DNA of 64,000 bases from Halegenticoccus tardaugens (GTDB lineage Archaea; Halobacteriota; Halobacteria; Halobacteriales; Haloferacaceae). The notes under the pieces were generated by a model that was not told the DNA's origin, made no database searches, and saw only the letters and a list, made by a program, of their open reading frames with translations. Below, piece after piece: positions 16,151 through 24,625 of the stretch; positions within the stretch are counted from its first letter, which is position 1; every line of letters begins with the position of its first letter. A program made the position numbers and the translations under genes. The stretch lies in the NCBI RefSeq assembly GCF_004116405.1, contig NZ_SDIC01000002.1:124001-188000 (forward strand). The letters run 5' to 3'.

Positions 16151-16942
16151 TTAGAGGTTCGATTTGAGCGCGCCGCCCTCGACGGGGATCGCAGCACCGT
16201 TGATGTAGCTCGATCGCTCCGACGAGAGATACCCGACAACGTCGCCAAGTTCAGTCGGATCGCCCAAGCGTCGGAGCGGAATCGCTGAACTCCGCGTTTC
16301 CAGTCCCGACTCGTACGACTCGTACTCGCCACGCTCGACGGCGTCTCGAACGAGCTGTTGCGTCCGCTCGGTCTCGTGAGGGCCGGGGAGGACCGCGTTC
16401 GCGCGGACGTCCGGTGCCAGTTCTTTCGAGAGCGTTTTTGTCAGGCCGACGAGGCTCATGCGGACGGCGTTCGACAGCACGAGCGAGTCAATGGCCTCCT
16501 TGACGCTTCGCGACGTGATCGCGACGATCGTGCCGCCTTCCCCGTCACGAAGCGCATCGGCCGTCCCGCGGACGAGGCGAACGGCACTCATCACCAGGAG
16601 ATCGTACGCGAAATACCAATCCTCGTCAGAGGTCTCCAGGAACGGCCCGCTCGGCGGGCCCCCTGCGTTGAGTACGAGATGGTCGAGACCGCCGAACTCC
16701 GAGAGCGCCGCGTCGACGAGTGCGTCGACGTCCGCTTCGACCGTCAGATCAGCTCGCTGGGTGAGAACGCGTCCGCGTGCAACGGATTCAAGTTCGTCGC
16801 GCGCGGCTTCGAGTCGGTCCTCGTCACGGCCGTTTATCATCACGTCGGCACCCTCTCGTGCGAGAACTTCCGCCGAGGCGAATCCGAGACCACTGCTCGA
16901 CGCTGCGACGAGCGCGGCATTTCCGTCTATACCAAGGTTCAT
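16151..16942 (-). CDS. Classical SDR with atypical active site
   Basis: A 263-residue Rossmann-fold short-chain dehydrogenase with SSSGLGFA for the nucleotide, NAGGPP and the C-terminal VEGGALKSNL. The usual Tyr-x3-Lys is not found; the region reads SRSVKEAIDSLVLSNAVRM, the SNxxR variant of one FabG-like subgroup. It is likely cytosolic and NAD(P)-dependent. It precedes the FAH gene by 7 bases and may oxidise a 2-keto-3-deoxy acid before cleavage, though the altered active site leaves activity uncertain. It is divergent from the IclR regulator gene. Confidence 0.85.
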   Translation of the reverse strand: MNLGIDGNAALVAASSSGLGFASAEVLAREGADVMINGRDEDRLEAARDELESVARGRVLTQRADLTVEADVDALVDAALSEFGGLDHLVLNAGGPPSGPFLETSDEDWYFAYDLLVMSAVRLVRGTADALRDGEGGTIVAITSRSVKEAIDSLVLSNAVRMSLVGLTKTLSKELAPDVRANAVLPGPHETERTQQLVRDAVERGEYESYESGLETRSSAIPLRRLGDPTELGDVVGYLSSERSSYINGAAIPVEGGALKSNL

Positions 16943-17287
16943 GCTACCGTACAGTACTCATTTCACCCACTACATAAAGCTTCGCTGTGGAATCCGCGCG
17001 GGGAGCGCATGCATCGCGGTTGACCGAGGCGGTTCTGAAGTTTTGTATTACTGAACTCCGTCCTTGTATCGCGTGAGTCTTGTACGATGTGCAGGGAGAG
17101 CAATGTCGGCTCTCTCGCTCGTCACCGCATCTCCTTCACCGTCATGAGCGCGCCCACCGTTAAGCGACCGCGCCAGTCTCCCCGTCGAATGACGCGGCCT
17201 CGGCGCGAACCGCGAACGATCGAATCGCTACTCCCCGTTCAGTAATAATAAACAAACCTTTTGTAGATGTTCGCCAAACGCTACCGC
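16943..17287. promoter_or_regulatory. 345-bp divergent regulatory region, SDR and IclR genes
   Basis: No gene is seen. A TATA-like box GCTTTATGTA (minus, 16971-16980) lies about 33 bases before the SDR start. An AATAATAAAC box (plus, near 17243-17252) lies about 40 bases before the ATG at 17288. IclR proteins usually bind such shared regions, so operators for the sugar-acid genes are expected here, but no clear long palindrome is visible. Confidence 0.5.
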
Positions 17288-18049
17288 ATGTCCACAGCGA
17301 AAAACCCGGTTCGGTCGGTCGAACGTTCCTTGGAGATCATCCAGGTGCTTCGGGAGCTAGACGGTGCCACCGTCACTGACATCGCGAATCACCTCGACGT
17401 GACGAAGGGGACCGCCCATAACCACCTGAGCACGCTATTGGCCCACGAAGTCGTCGTTCAACGGGAGGGTGAGTACCATCTCGGCATCCGGCTCTTCGAG
17501 ATCGGCGAGGAGATTCGAAGCGGGAAGCAGATCTACCACGTCGGCGTTCCCGAGGTCAACAAGCTGGCGGAAGAAACTGGTGAACTGGCGAATATTCTGA
17601 TAGAGGAGCATGGGTGGGGAACGTACCTTCACCGCGCGCAGGGGGATCGGGCACTCTCGCTTGATACGGGCGTCGGTGCGCGAGTACACCTTCACAACAC
17701 AGGTCTCGGAAAGGCGATACTCGCCCATCTTCCCGAGGAGTACGTCCGCGACGTTCTCGATCGCAACGGCATGCCGGCGACCACCGATAAGACGATCACG
17801 AGCCGAGGTCACCTGTTCGAGGACCTCGCCGCGATTCGCGAGCGCGGCTACTCGCTTGATGCCGGAGAGCGCGCGGAAGGGATCCGCTGCGTCGCCGCCC
17901 CGGTGATTACGAGGGACGGGGAGATTCACGGGGCGATCAGCGTTGCCGGGCCGCGCGGCCGAATGAAGGGGGAGAGGCTCGACACGAAGATCCCGGAGCT
18001 GGTCACGAACGCGGCCGACGTCATCGGTATCAATCTCTCGTACGCGTAG
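17288..18049 (+). CDS. IclR-family transcriptional regulator
   Basis: A 253-residue regulator with an N-terminal winged helix (SVERSLEIIQVLREL to TKGTAHNHLSTLL, about 8-60) and a C-terminal GAF-like effector domain (about 85-250) with the conserved GIRCVAAPV and HGAISVAGP blocks. IclR proteins bind a small acid or sugar-derived effector and control catabolic operons. It is divergent from the SDR-FAH pair and close to the enolase-superfamily gene, its likely targets. The ATG at 17288 is preferred because an AT-rich box centred near 17248 puts transcription start near 17274; an ATG at 17267 would be upstream of it. Confidence 0.92.
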   Translation: MSTAKNPVRSVERSLEIIQVLRELDGATVTDIANHLDVTKGTAHNHLSTLLAHEVVVQREGEYHLGIRLFEIGEEIRSGKQIYHVGVPEVNKLAEETGELANILIEEHGWGTYLHRAQGDRALSLDTGVGARVHLHNTGLGKAILAHLPEEYVRDVLDRNGMPATTDKTITSRGHLFEDLAAIRERGYSLDAGERAEGIRCVAAPVITRDGEIHGAISVAGPRGRMKGERLDTKIPELVTNAADVIGINLSYA

Positions 18050-18751
18050 TCTCCCGACGACCGTTTAGTATTACTATACTTGAAACGCCCCGCAGGGGTG
18101 CGATTCGTGTTCGGAGCGATGTGCGATTTAGCGATATTGAACACGTGGATCATCTCGACTGCCGTACTTCAGTGATGAATCGACCAAGCGTTACAGCCAT
18201 AGCCACGTTACGGACGTAACTCATAACGAAAAGGAATCACGAAATCCCATCATTCGGGTGACTCGCAGCCGTCGGCGTCGACATCACACCTTGATCGATG
18301 GTAAAATCTGGATTGTACCCCGATGAGTACCGACGATGCCATCGATTCGCCGTTACAGATCCGATACGATATTGTGAATCGAGCGCCAAAAAGAAACGCG
18401 CTGGGGATGTAGGTGGTCGCATGTATCCGAACGCGAGTGTGAGCGATCGGCGCTCGCGGCGAGAAGGTGTGTGACAACAATACCAATGTAACGTATTTGT
18501 ATCGACCGATTCGGATCACTCGTTCGCAGATAATGTCGGTGTCTTTATGTATTCTTTGCGGCGGAGAAGCGAGCGCGCATGGAGACGACAGATGGTCAGT
18601 CGCGCGGGCGCTCGCGGTCGATCCAAATGCGTATTCACATCACCTATCGAGACTTGCGAAATTAGTGATGACGAGCGTCGGATCGATCACCGACGGAGTC
18701 GTCGGTTGAAAACCATGCGACGGTGCCGTCGCTTCGGCGATTCGAGAATGA
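18050..18751. other. 702-bp region without a recognisable gene
   Basis: Short open frames exist on both strands but have no domain, no acidic bias and poor codon character. Base composition is more AT-rich than the flanking genes, particularly 18180-18540, as in decayed or intergenic haloarchaeal DNA. It separates the IclR regulator from the CoA-transferase gene. Confidence 0.5.
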
Positions 18752-19930
18752 CTAGATGACTCCCGTCGAGTCGAAGCGCTCGATTTCCTCGCGCGAGTAC
18801 CCCAGGTCTTCGAGGACGGACTCGGTGTCCTCCCCGAGATCGGGCATCGGTTCCCGCTGGACGGCGGCGTTCCCCATGTCGAGCGGATTGTCGATGAACC
18901 TGATTGGCCCGTTCGCCGTCTCCATCTCGCGGACCATCCCCAGGTGGACGGTCTGCGGGTGGTCGAGCACCTCGTCGATGCGGTTCACGTCGCCCCACGG
19001 GAGTCCCGCGTCCTCCAGTCGGTCGGCCCAGTAGTCGCGCGGTTCGGTCGCGATCTCGGCTTCGACCGTTGATTCGAACGCCTTGCGGTGCTTCATGCGC
19101 GTTTCGTTCGTGGCGAACCGCTCGTCCGCCAGCAGGTCCGGACGTTCTATGACCTCCTCGCAGAACAGTTCGAAGTGGGGTTCCGAGAGGACGGCGAAGT
19201 TGACGTACTGGCCGTCGCTCGTCTCGTGGGGGCCGTACGGCGTGAGCAGGTGGTGACGCATCCCCACACGCTCGGGAATCTCGTCGGCGTACCAGTACTT
19301 CAGCGGGAAGTAGCCGAGCCACGAGAGCATTCCGCCGAACATGGTCACGTCGAGTTCCTGTCCTTCCCCGGTGCGTTCGCGCTGGAACAGCGCGGTGAGC
19401 GTCCCGACGACCCCGTACATTGCGGCGTTGATATCACAGACCGAGAGCGGAATCTTCGCGGGGGCGTCAGGACTGCCGTTCATGGGAATGAGGCCCGTTT
19501 CGCCCTGCATGACCATGTCGTAGGCCTTTCGGTCCTTGTACGGGCCGTCCCGGCCGTATCCAGAGATGTTGAGATAGATCAGCGATTCATTCTCCCCGCG
19601 CAGCGACTCATAGTCGAGGCCGAGGTTCTTGACGACGCCGGGCGAGAAGTTCTGCACGACGACGTCGGCCTTCGCGGCCAGTTCCCGACAGATGGCGTTT
19701 CCTTCCTCGTTCTTGAGGTCGAGTTCGACGCTCTTTTTGTTCCGGTTGACCCAGACGTGCGCGGACGAGTGGCCGCGGACCGCCGTGTCCCAGTGGCGGT
19801 TGACGTCGCCGACGCCCGGGCGTTCGACCTTGACGACTGTTGCGCCGAGGTCGCCGAGGAGGCGGGTGCAAAACGGCGCGCTGATGCCGCTTTCGAGGGC
19901 GAGCACGTCGATGTCGTCCAGTGCGTACAT
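18752..19930 (-). CDS. Class III (CaiB/BaiF) CoA-transferase
   Basis: A 392-residue family III CoA-transferase, which moves CoA between acyl-CoA and a free acid. The N-terminus ALESGISAPFCTRLLGDLGA and RNKKSVELDLK are typical, and Asp138 in KAYDMVMQGETGL is the conserved catalytic aspartate that forms the anhydride and thioester intermediates. It starts six bases after the acyl-CoA dehydrogenase stop, so both are one transcript: activation of an organic acid by the transferase, then oxidation. The acid is unknown; with nearby MaoC and isocitrate-lyase-family genes, a branched dicarboxylic acid is one option. Confidence 0.93.
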   Translation of the reverse strand: MYALDDIDVLALESGISAPFCTRLLGDLGATVVKVERPGVGDVNRHWDTAVRGHSSAHVWVNRNKKSVELDLKNEEGNAICRELAAKADVVVQNFSPGVVKNLGLDYESLRGENESLIYLNISGYGRDGPYKDRKAYDMVMQGETGLIPMNGSPDAPAKIPLSVCDINAAMYGVVGTLTALFQRERTGEGQELDVTMFGGMLSWLGYFPLKYWYADEIPERVGMRHHLLTPYGPHETSDGQYVNFAVLSEPHFELFCEEVIERPDLLADERFATNETRMKHRKAFESTVEAEIATEPRDYWADRLEDAGLPWGDVNRIDEVLDHPQTVHLGMVREMETANGPIRFIDNPLDMGNAAVQREPMPDLGEDTESVLEDLGYSREEIERFDSTGVI

Positions 19931-19936
19931 CGCTTC

Positions 19937-21115
19937 TCAGTACGAACGGGGGAGGTCGAGAACGTGCTCCCCGATGTAGTTGAGTATCATCTCGTCGCTG
20001 ATTGGCGCGATGCGTGTGAGACGCGCCTCGCGGTAGAACCGCTCGACGTCGTACTCGACGGCGACGCCGTAGCCGCCGTGCGTCTGCACGGCGGCGTCGG
20101 TCGCCTCGGACGCGGCCTCGCGCGCCACGTACGCGGCGATGTTGGCCGCCTCGCCCACGTCGCGCCCCTCCTTGAACGCCCGCGCCGCCTGGTAGGTGAT
20201 GGTGCGCGCGGCCGTCGTGCGGGCATAGGCGTCGGCGAGTGGGTGCTGGATGGCCTGGTTGCTGCCGATCTGCCGACCGAACACCTCGCGTTCCTTCCCG
20301 TACTGAACGGCCCGCTCGATGGCGACCCGAGCCAGCCCGACCGCCTCGGCGGCGATGACGACGCGCTCCTCGTTAAGTCCATCCATCACCTGGTAGAATC
20401 CTTCGCCATCCTCGCCGATGAGGTTCTCCACCGGTACTTCGAGGTCCTCGAACCAGATTTCGTACGAGGGGACCGCCGCCCGGACGTTCTTCTCGATCTC
20501 CTCCGCGTCAACCGCACCCTGCTCCTTCGCGTCCTCAATGTCGACGAGGAAGAGACTCATCCCCCGCGTCTTCTTTTCGACCTCGTCCTTCGGCGTCGTG
20601 CGGGCGACGAGAACCATGTAATCCGACGCGTGAAAGCGCGAGCACCACGTCTTCTGCCCGTTTACGATGTAGGTATCGCCGTCACGCTCTGCGCTCGTAG
20701 TGATGCTGGTCGAGTCGAAGCCCGCGTTCGGTTCCGTGAGAGCGAAGCACTGGAGAAGCTTTTCGCCGGTCGCCAGTTCGGGCAGGAGCTCCTCCTTCAT
20801 CTCCTCGCTCCCATAGTTGAGCACGGACCGCGGGATGAACATTGCGCCATGACACGCCATCGACCCGTTGAATCCCGCGCCGCTCGCCGAGATCTCTTCG
20901 AGGACGATGGCCGCTTCGAGCGGGTCGAGTCCCGCTCCCCCGTACTCCTCGGGGATGACGGTTCCGAGCCATCCGTGTTCGCCTAGCGCTCGGACGAAGT
21001 CCGCGGGGAACGCCGCGTTTCTGTCGTGTTCGCGCCAGTACTCGTCGTCAAAATCGTTGCAGATGCGTCTCACTTCTCGCTGAATGAGCCGCTGTTCCTC
21101 GGTGAATTCGAGCAC
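19937..21115 (-). CDS. Acyl-CoA dehydrogenase
   Basis: A 392-residue FAD-dependent acyl-CoA dehydrogenase with the family blocks IPEEYGGAGLDPLEAAIVLEE, CFALTEPNAGFDSTS and GGYGVAVEYDVERFYREAR. The usual catalytic Glu of the YEGT motif is replaced (RLTRIAPISDEMILNYIGE), as in a subset of archaeal homologues, so the base may lie elsewhere. The start is a GTG at 21115, about 28 bases after a TTTATG box, giving a leaderless mRNA. It is followed by the CoA-transferase gene and divergent from the luciferase-like gene. Confidence 0.93.
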   Translation of the reverse strand: MLEFTEEQRLIQREVRRICNDFDDEYWREHDRNAAFPADFVRALGEHGWLGTVIPEEYGGAGLDPLEAAIVLEEISASGAGFNGSMACHGAMFIPRSVLNYGSEEMKEELLPELATGEKLLQCFALTEPNAGFDSTSITTSAERDGDTYIVNGQKTWCSRFHASDYMVLVARTTPKDEVEKKTRGMSLFLVDIEDAKEQGAVDAEEIEKNVRAAVPSYEIWFEDLEVPVENLIGEDGEGFYQVMDGLNEERVVIAAEAVGLARVAIERAVQYGKEREVFGRQIGSNQAIQHPLADAYARTTAARTITYQAARAFKEGRDVGEAANIAAYVAREAASEATDAAVQTHGGYGVAVEYDVERFYREARLTRIAPISDEMILNYIGEHVLDLPRSY

Positions 21116-21359
21116 ACTCTATACACCGCCAGCGGTCGCATAAAGATTGTGCTACCGAAACGCACACGCATCGATCGCCAACGTCGGGAACCGCGCGCCG
21201 GCTGAGACGATCTCGAAGATTGAGTTCTGTCTCTCCGTATTCCGAAGTTGTGAGAGCGTTGTCCGCTCGCACGGGTGGGCGCCGACGCGTCGACGGCGCG
21301 AACGAGTTCGAGCGCCTCCCCGAAGCTACAAATACGCCCTCGTCGTGGAGTGAATTATC

Positions 21360-22355
21360 ATGAAATTTGGACTGCTCCTCGTCAGCCAGTACGACGAATC
21401 TCGGCCCATGCGAGGGATCAGCGACGAACTCGCCGCGCAGACGGAACTCGCGCGGGACGTGGGTTTCGACGGCGTCACGGTAGGCGAACACCACGTCACG
21501 GACAGCGACCAGTACCTGCTGAACGAGGCGGTCGTCGCCCACGTCGCGGAACACGTTGGCGAGATGGATCTCTGGACCACGCTATGTCTCCTCCCGTACC
21601 ACAATCCGGTCCGCATCGCGGAGTTCGGCGCGACGATCGACGTCCTGACCGGCGGTCGGTTCCGTCTCGGCGTCGGCCTCGGCTACCGGCAGGCGGAGTA
21701 TGACGCGTTCGGCGTGTCGAAAGCCGACGCCCCCGGCCGACTCATCGAGGGCGTCGAGATAATCAAGCGGCTCTGGACGCAGGAGTCGGTGACGTACCAC
21801 GGCAAGCACTTCACACTCGAAGACGTCTCCATCCGCCCGCAACCGCTCCAAGACCCGCGCCCGCCGATCTGGGTCGGCGCGAGCAACGAGTCAAGCGTCC
21901 GCCGGGCCGGGCGGATCGCGGACGGATTCATTGGCGCGCACGTCCCGTTCAATCTCGCGAGACGCCAGGTGGACGACTTCTACGACGAGCGTGGGGTCGA
22001 AGGCATCGCCGGCGGCGAAGTCGGCTTCATCCGGGAGGCATTCGTCGCGGCGACGGAAGAGCGGGCCGAACGAACGGTCCGCGGACCGCTTATGGACAAG
22101 TACGAAAGCTACAGCGACTGGGGACAAGACGACGCCATCGAAGCCGACGATTTCGGGTCGCCGTGGGAGAAACTGCGCCACGAGCGGTTCCTCGTCGGCA
22201 GTCCAGACGACGTCGTCGCCGACATCGAACGCTACCGCGAGGAGTTGGACCTCGATTATCTTGTCGTCCGCACCCAGTTCCCTGGGAACGACTTCGAGGA
22301 CGTCCGCGAGTCGATCCGGCTATTCGGCGAGGAGGTCATCCCCGCGTTCCGGTGA
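21360..22355 (+). CDS. Luciferase-like (LLM-class) flavin-dependent oxidoreductase
   Basis: A 331-residue bacterial-luciferase-fold oxidoreductase. The TIM-barrel N-terminus MKFGLLLVSQYD, the GVTVGEHHV block and LTGGRFRLGVGLGYR are family hallmarks. Members use FMN or F420, both present in haloarchaea, and the cofactor cannot be told from the sequence alone. The ATG at 21360 sits about 29 bases after GCTACAAATA, consistent with a leaderless start. It lies between divergent acyl-CoA dehydrogenase and convergent MaoC genes. A role in opening a heterocyclic ring, as RutA does in uracil breakdown, is possible but unproven. Confidence 0.88.
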   Translation: MKFGLLLVSQYDESRPMRGISDELAAQTELARDVGFDGVTVGEHHVTDSDQYLLNEAVVAHVAEHVGEMDLWTTLCLLPYHNPVRIAEFGATIDVLTGGRFRLGVGLGYRQAEYDAFGVSKADAPGRLIEGVEIIKRLWTQESVTYHGKHFTLEDVSIRPQPLQDPRPPIWVGASNESSVRRAGRIADGFIGAHVPFNLARRQVDDFYDERGVEGIAGGEVGFIREAFVAATEERAERTVRGPLMDKYESYSDWGQDDAIEADDFGSPWEKLRHERFLVGSPDDVVADIERYREELDLDYLVVRTQFPGNDFEDVRESIRLFGEEVIPAFR

Positions 22356-22373
22356 GCGACGGCCGCTGCGGGG

Positions 22374-22874
22374 TCACTCCTCCGCGTTCCGCTTCGGGAT
22401 GAGCACCGTCCGCTCGAACTCGATGACCTGCTCGCCCGTCTGTTTGTATCCCCGGGTCTCGACGGTGACGATGCCGTCGCCAGGGCGGGACTCGCTCTCG
22501 CGCTTCGTGAGCACCTCGCTCTCCGCGGAGAGCGTATCGCCGTGGAAGACGGGATTCGTGAGTCTGACGTCGTCCCACCCGAGGTTCGCGACCGTCTTGT
22601 AGCTCACGTCACTCACGCTCATCCCGGTCACTACCGCGAGGGTGAGCGTCGAGTTGACGAGACACTCGCCGAACTCAGTGTCCTCGCCGTACGTGTCGTC
22701 GTAGTGCAGGGGATGGTTATTCATCGTCAGCAGGGTGAACCGAATGTTGTCGTCCTGCGTGACGGTCCGCTTCGGCCGGTGTTCGTACACGTCGCCGACC
22801 CGAAAGTCCTCGTAGTATCGGCCGTACTCCTCGCGGTATCGCCCCTCATCAACCTCTCTGCTGTGTCGAACCAT
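22374..22874 (-). CDS. MaoC-like hot-dog dehydratase
   Basis: A 166-residue hot-dog-fold protein of the MaoC/R-specific hydratase family, about half the length of two-domain mesaconyl-CoA hydratases. The active-site block NNHPLHYDDTYG supplies the Asp and His expected for enoyl-CoA hydration, preceded by RTVTQDDNIRFTLLT. The ATG at 22874 (MVRHSREVDEGRY) is chosen over a longer frame whose extra residues are unlike the family. It lies among acyl-CoA genes, so addition of water to an unsaturated acyl-CoA made by the adjacent dehydrogenase is likely. Confidence 0.88.
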   Translation of the reverse strand: MVRHSREVDEGRYREEYGRYYEDFRVGDVYEHRPKRTVTQDDNIRFTLLTMNNHPLHYDDTYGEDTEFGECLVNSTLTLAVVTGMSVSDVSYKTVANLGWDDVRLTNPVFHGDTLSAESEVLTKRESESRPGDGIVTVETRGYKQTGEQVIEFERTVLIPKRNAEE

Positions 22875-22972
22875 GGCGGGGCGTTCACCGGCCGCCGCTA
22901 TATCGCTTTCGTCGGGGGGCGAAGCACCCGCAACGCTTTGATGCTGGAACCTGAATCGAATCTCGACACACA

Positions 22973-23611
22973 ATGACTACCGACGATTCGAAAGAGGCGG
23001 TGTACGAACGCGCCGGCATGACCGACAATCGTATCGGGTTCGGCGAACGGCCGGCGGTCGTCGTAGTCGACGTCCAGAACGGCATGACCGACCACGAGAA
23101 CCCGCTGGGGGCGGACCTCCCCGAGATGGTGGAGTACGCAAATAAGGTCGTCCAGGCGGCCCGCGAGGCGAACGTCCCCGTGGTGTTCACCCGGACGGTC
23201 ACGACACACCCCGACGCGGCGGACATGGGCGTCTTCGCCGAGAAGATACCGGCGCTGAAGACGCTCCGGGACGGCACCGAGTGGACCGAGATCGACGGCC
23301 GGATGGACGTCCGCGGGGGCGACCACGTCCTCGACAAGCGCCACGCCAGCGCGTTTCACGGCACCGAACTCGGCTCGATGCTGACGGCGATGGGGATCGA
23401 CACGCTCGTCGTCGCCGGCTGTTCGACCAGCGGGTGCGTCCGCGCGACGGTGTTCGACGCCGTGGCGAACGGGTTCCGGACCGCGATTCCGGCGGAAGCC
23501 GTCGGCGACCGATCGACGGCGCAGCACGAGTCGAACCTCTTCGACATGGGCGCGAAGAACGCCGACGTCGTGTCGACCGAGGAGGTTCTCGCATACCTCG
23601 ACTCGCGGTGA
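22973..23611 (+). CDS. Isochorismatase-family cysteine hydrolase (copy 1)
   Basis: A 212-residue cysteine hydrolase. The triad is Asp33 (VVVDVQNGMTD), Lys122 (DKRHASAF) and Cys155 (GCSTSGC). The closest functional type is N-carbamoylsarcosine amidase, with ureidoacrylate amidase and maleamate amidase as alternatives; all release ammonia from an amide or carbamoyl group. HyuA/HyuB and amidase genes downstream favour a carbamoyl substrate. Bases 23318-23436 are identical to an inverted segment in the second copy at 33339-33992 although the remaining protein is far less similar, which suggests gene conversion. It is followed by the lyase gene 42 bases on. Confidence 0.9.
   Translation: MTTDDSKEAVYERAGMTDNRIGFGERPAVVVVDVQNGMTDHENPLGADLPEMVEYANKVVQAAREANVPVVFTRTVTTHPDAADMGVFAEKIPALKTLRDGTEWTEIDGRMDVRGGDHVLDKRHASAFHGTELGSMLTAMGIDTLVVAGCSTSGCVRATVFDAVANGFRTAIPAEAVGDRSTAQHESNLFDMGAKNADVVSTEEVLAYLDSR
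23318..23436 (+). repeat. 119-bp identical tract shared with 33538-33656 (inverted)
   Basis: All 119 bases match the reverse complement of 33538-33656. The tract encodes residues 116-155 of the hydrolase, including the catalytic Lys and Cys. Outside it the two genes differ at once and substantially. Confidence 0.95.
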
Positions 23612-23653
23612 GCGACACAGCAGTTATGAGGACGGACGGTACTCGTTGAGGGT

Positions 23654-24589
23654 ATGTACGGCGAACGGCTCCGCGAACTCATCGACCGGAACGAGCTGCT
23701 CCAGTGTCCCGGCGTCCACGATCCGCTCACGGCCGCCGTGGCCGATGCGGTCGGATTCGACGCCATCTACCTGACCGGATACGGGACCTCCCTCTCGAAA
23801 ACGGGATACCCCGACGCTGGACTCCTCACGATGCCTGAGATGGTGGAGAACGCGAAGAACGTCCAGGAGCGGTCGTCCGTCCCCGTCATCGCTGACGCAG
23901 ATAACGGGTACGGCAACGCCACGAACGTCGTCCGCACCGTCCGCGAGTACGTGCGAGCGGACGTGGCGGGAATCCACATCGAGGACCAGACGTTCCCGAA
24001 ACGCTGCGGGCACACCAAGGGCCGACGGGTGATCCCGAAGGCGGAAGCGGTCGGGAAGATCCGCGCCGCGGCAGACGTCCGCGACGAGCGCGACGAGTCG
24101 TTCGTGCTCGTCGCCCGCACCGACGCGCGCGGGGCGGTCGGCGGCGACCTCAACGACGCCATCGATCGGGCGAACGCCTACGTCGACGCCGGCGCGGACA
24201 TGGCGTTCGTCGAGGGGCCGGTGGACGAGGGAGAGATCGCACGCGTGGGCCGCGAAGTGGACGCGCCGCTCGTGTACAACTGCGTCGGCGAACTCGGCAC
24301 GTCGCCGTACGTCGAACCGAACGATTTGGAGCGGATGGGGTACGACCTCGTGCTCTACCCCGTCGCGTCGACGCTCGCGACGGTCGCAGCCGTCCACGAG
24401 CGCCTTTCCGGACTGAAATCCGAGGGGATCGGGGCGCTGGCCGACCTCGACCGGGCGTTCGCTGAGACGCCCGTCGGCGACCTCCACCGATTCTCCGGAT
24501 TCCCGGAGGTGGTCGAGTGGGAGCGCCGTTACATGCCCAAGGAGGAACAGGAAAAGTACCGCGACTCGCTCGGCGACGACGTCGAGTGA
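23654..24589 (+). CDS. Isocitrate lyase/PEP mutase superfamily lyase
   Basis: A 311-residue TIM-barrel enzyme. The metal-binding ADADNGYGN and the catalytic loop FPKRCGHTKGR (Cys118) match the lyase branch (2-methylisocitrate lyase, dimethylmalate lyase, oxaloacetate decarboxylase-like) rather than phosphonate mutases. Lyases of this group split a C-C bond of a hydroxy-diacid to give pyruvate, succinate or glyoxylate. It follows the isochorismatase-family gene on the same strand and is convergent with an MmgE/PrpD gene, a pairing reminiscent of the methylcitrate pathway. The lyase substrate is unproven. Confidence 0.88.
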   Translation: MYGERLRELIDRNELLQCPGVHDPLTAAVADAVGFDAIYLTGYGTSLSKTGYPDAGLLTMPEMVENAKNVQERSSVPVIADADNGYGNATNVVRTVREYVRADVAGIHIEDQTFPKRCGHTKGRRVIPKAEAVGKIRAAADVRDERDESFVLVARTDARGAVGGDLNDAIDRANAYVDAGADMAFVEGPVDEGEIARVGREVDAPLVYNCVGELGTSPYVEPNDLERMGYDLVLYPVASTLATVAAVHERLSGLKSEGIGALADLDRAFAETPVGDLHRFSGFPEVVEWERRYMPKEEQEKYRDSLGDDVE

Positions 24590-24625
24590 TCGGGAGCCGA
24601 TCTCTGGCCGTCGGGGCGTTCGGCG

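Noticed and set aside
19088..20986. 632-codon plus-strand frame opposite the CoA-transferase and acyl-CoA dehydrogenase genes
   Set aside because: It is a shadow with basic, repetitive composition covering two clear genes.
21360..23611. Rut-type uracil degradation (luciferase-like protein plus isochorismatase-family hydrolase)
   Set aside because: The two-enzyme types match RutA and RutB, but other rut genes are absent and the oxidoreductase shows no feature that sets it apart as RutA.
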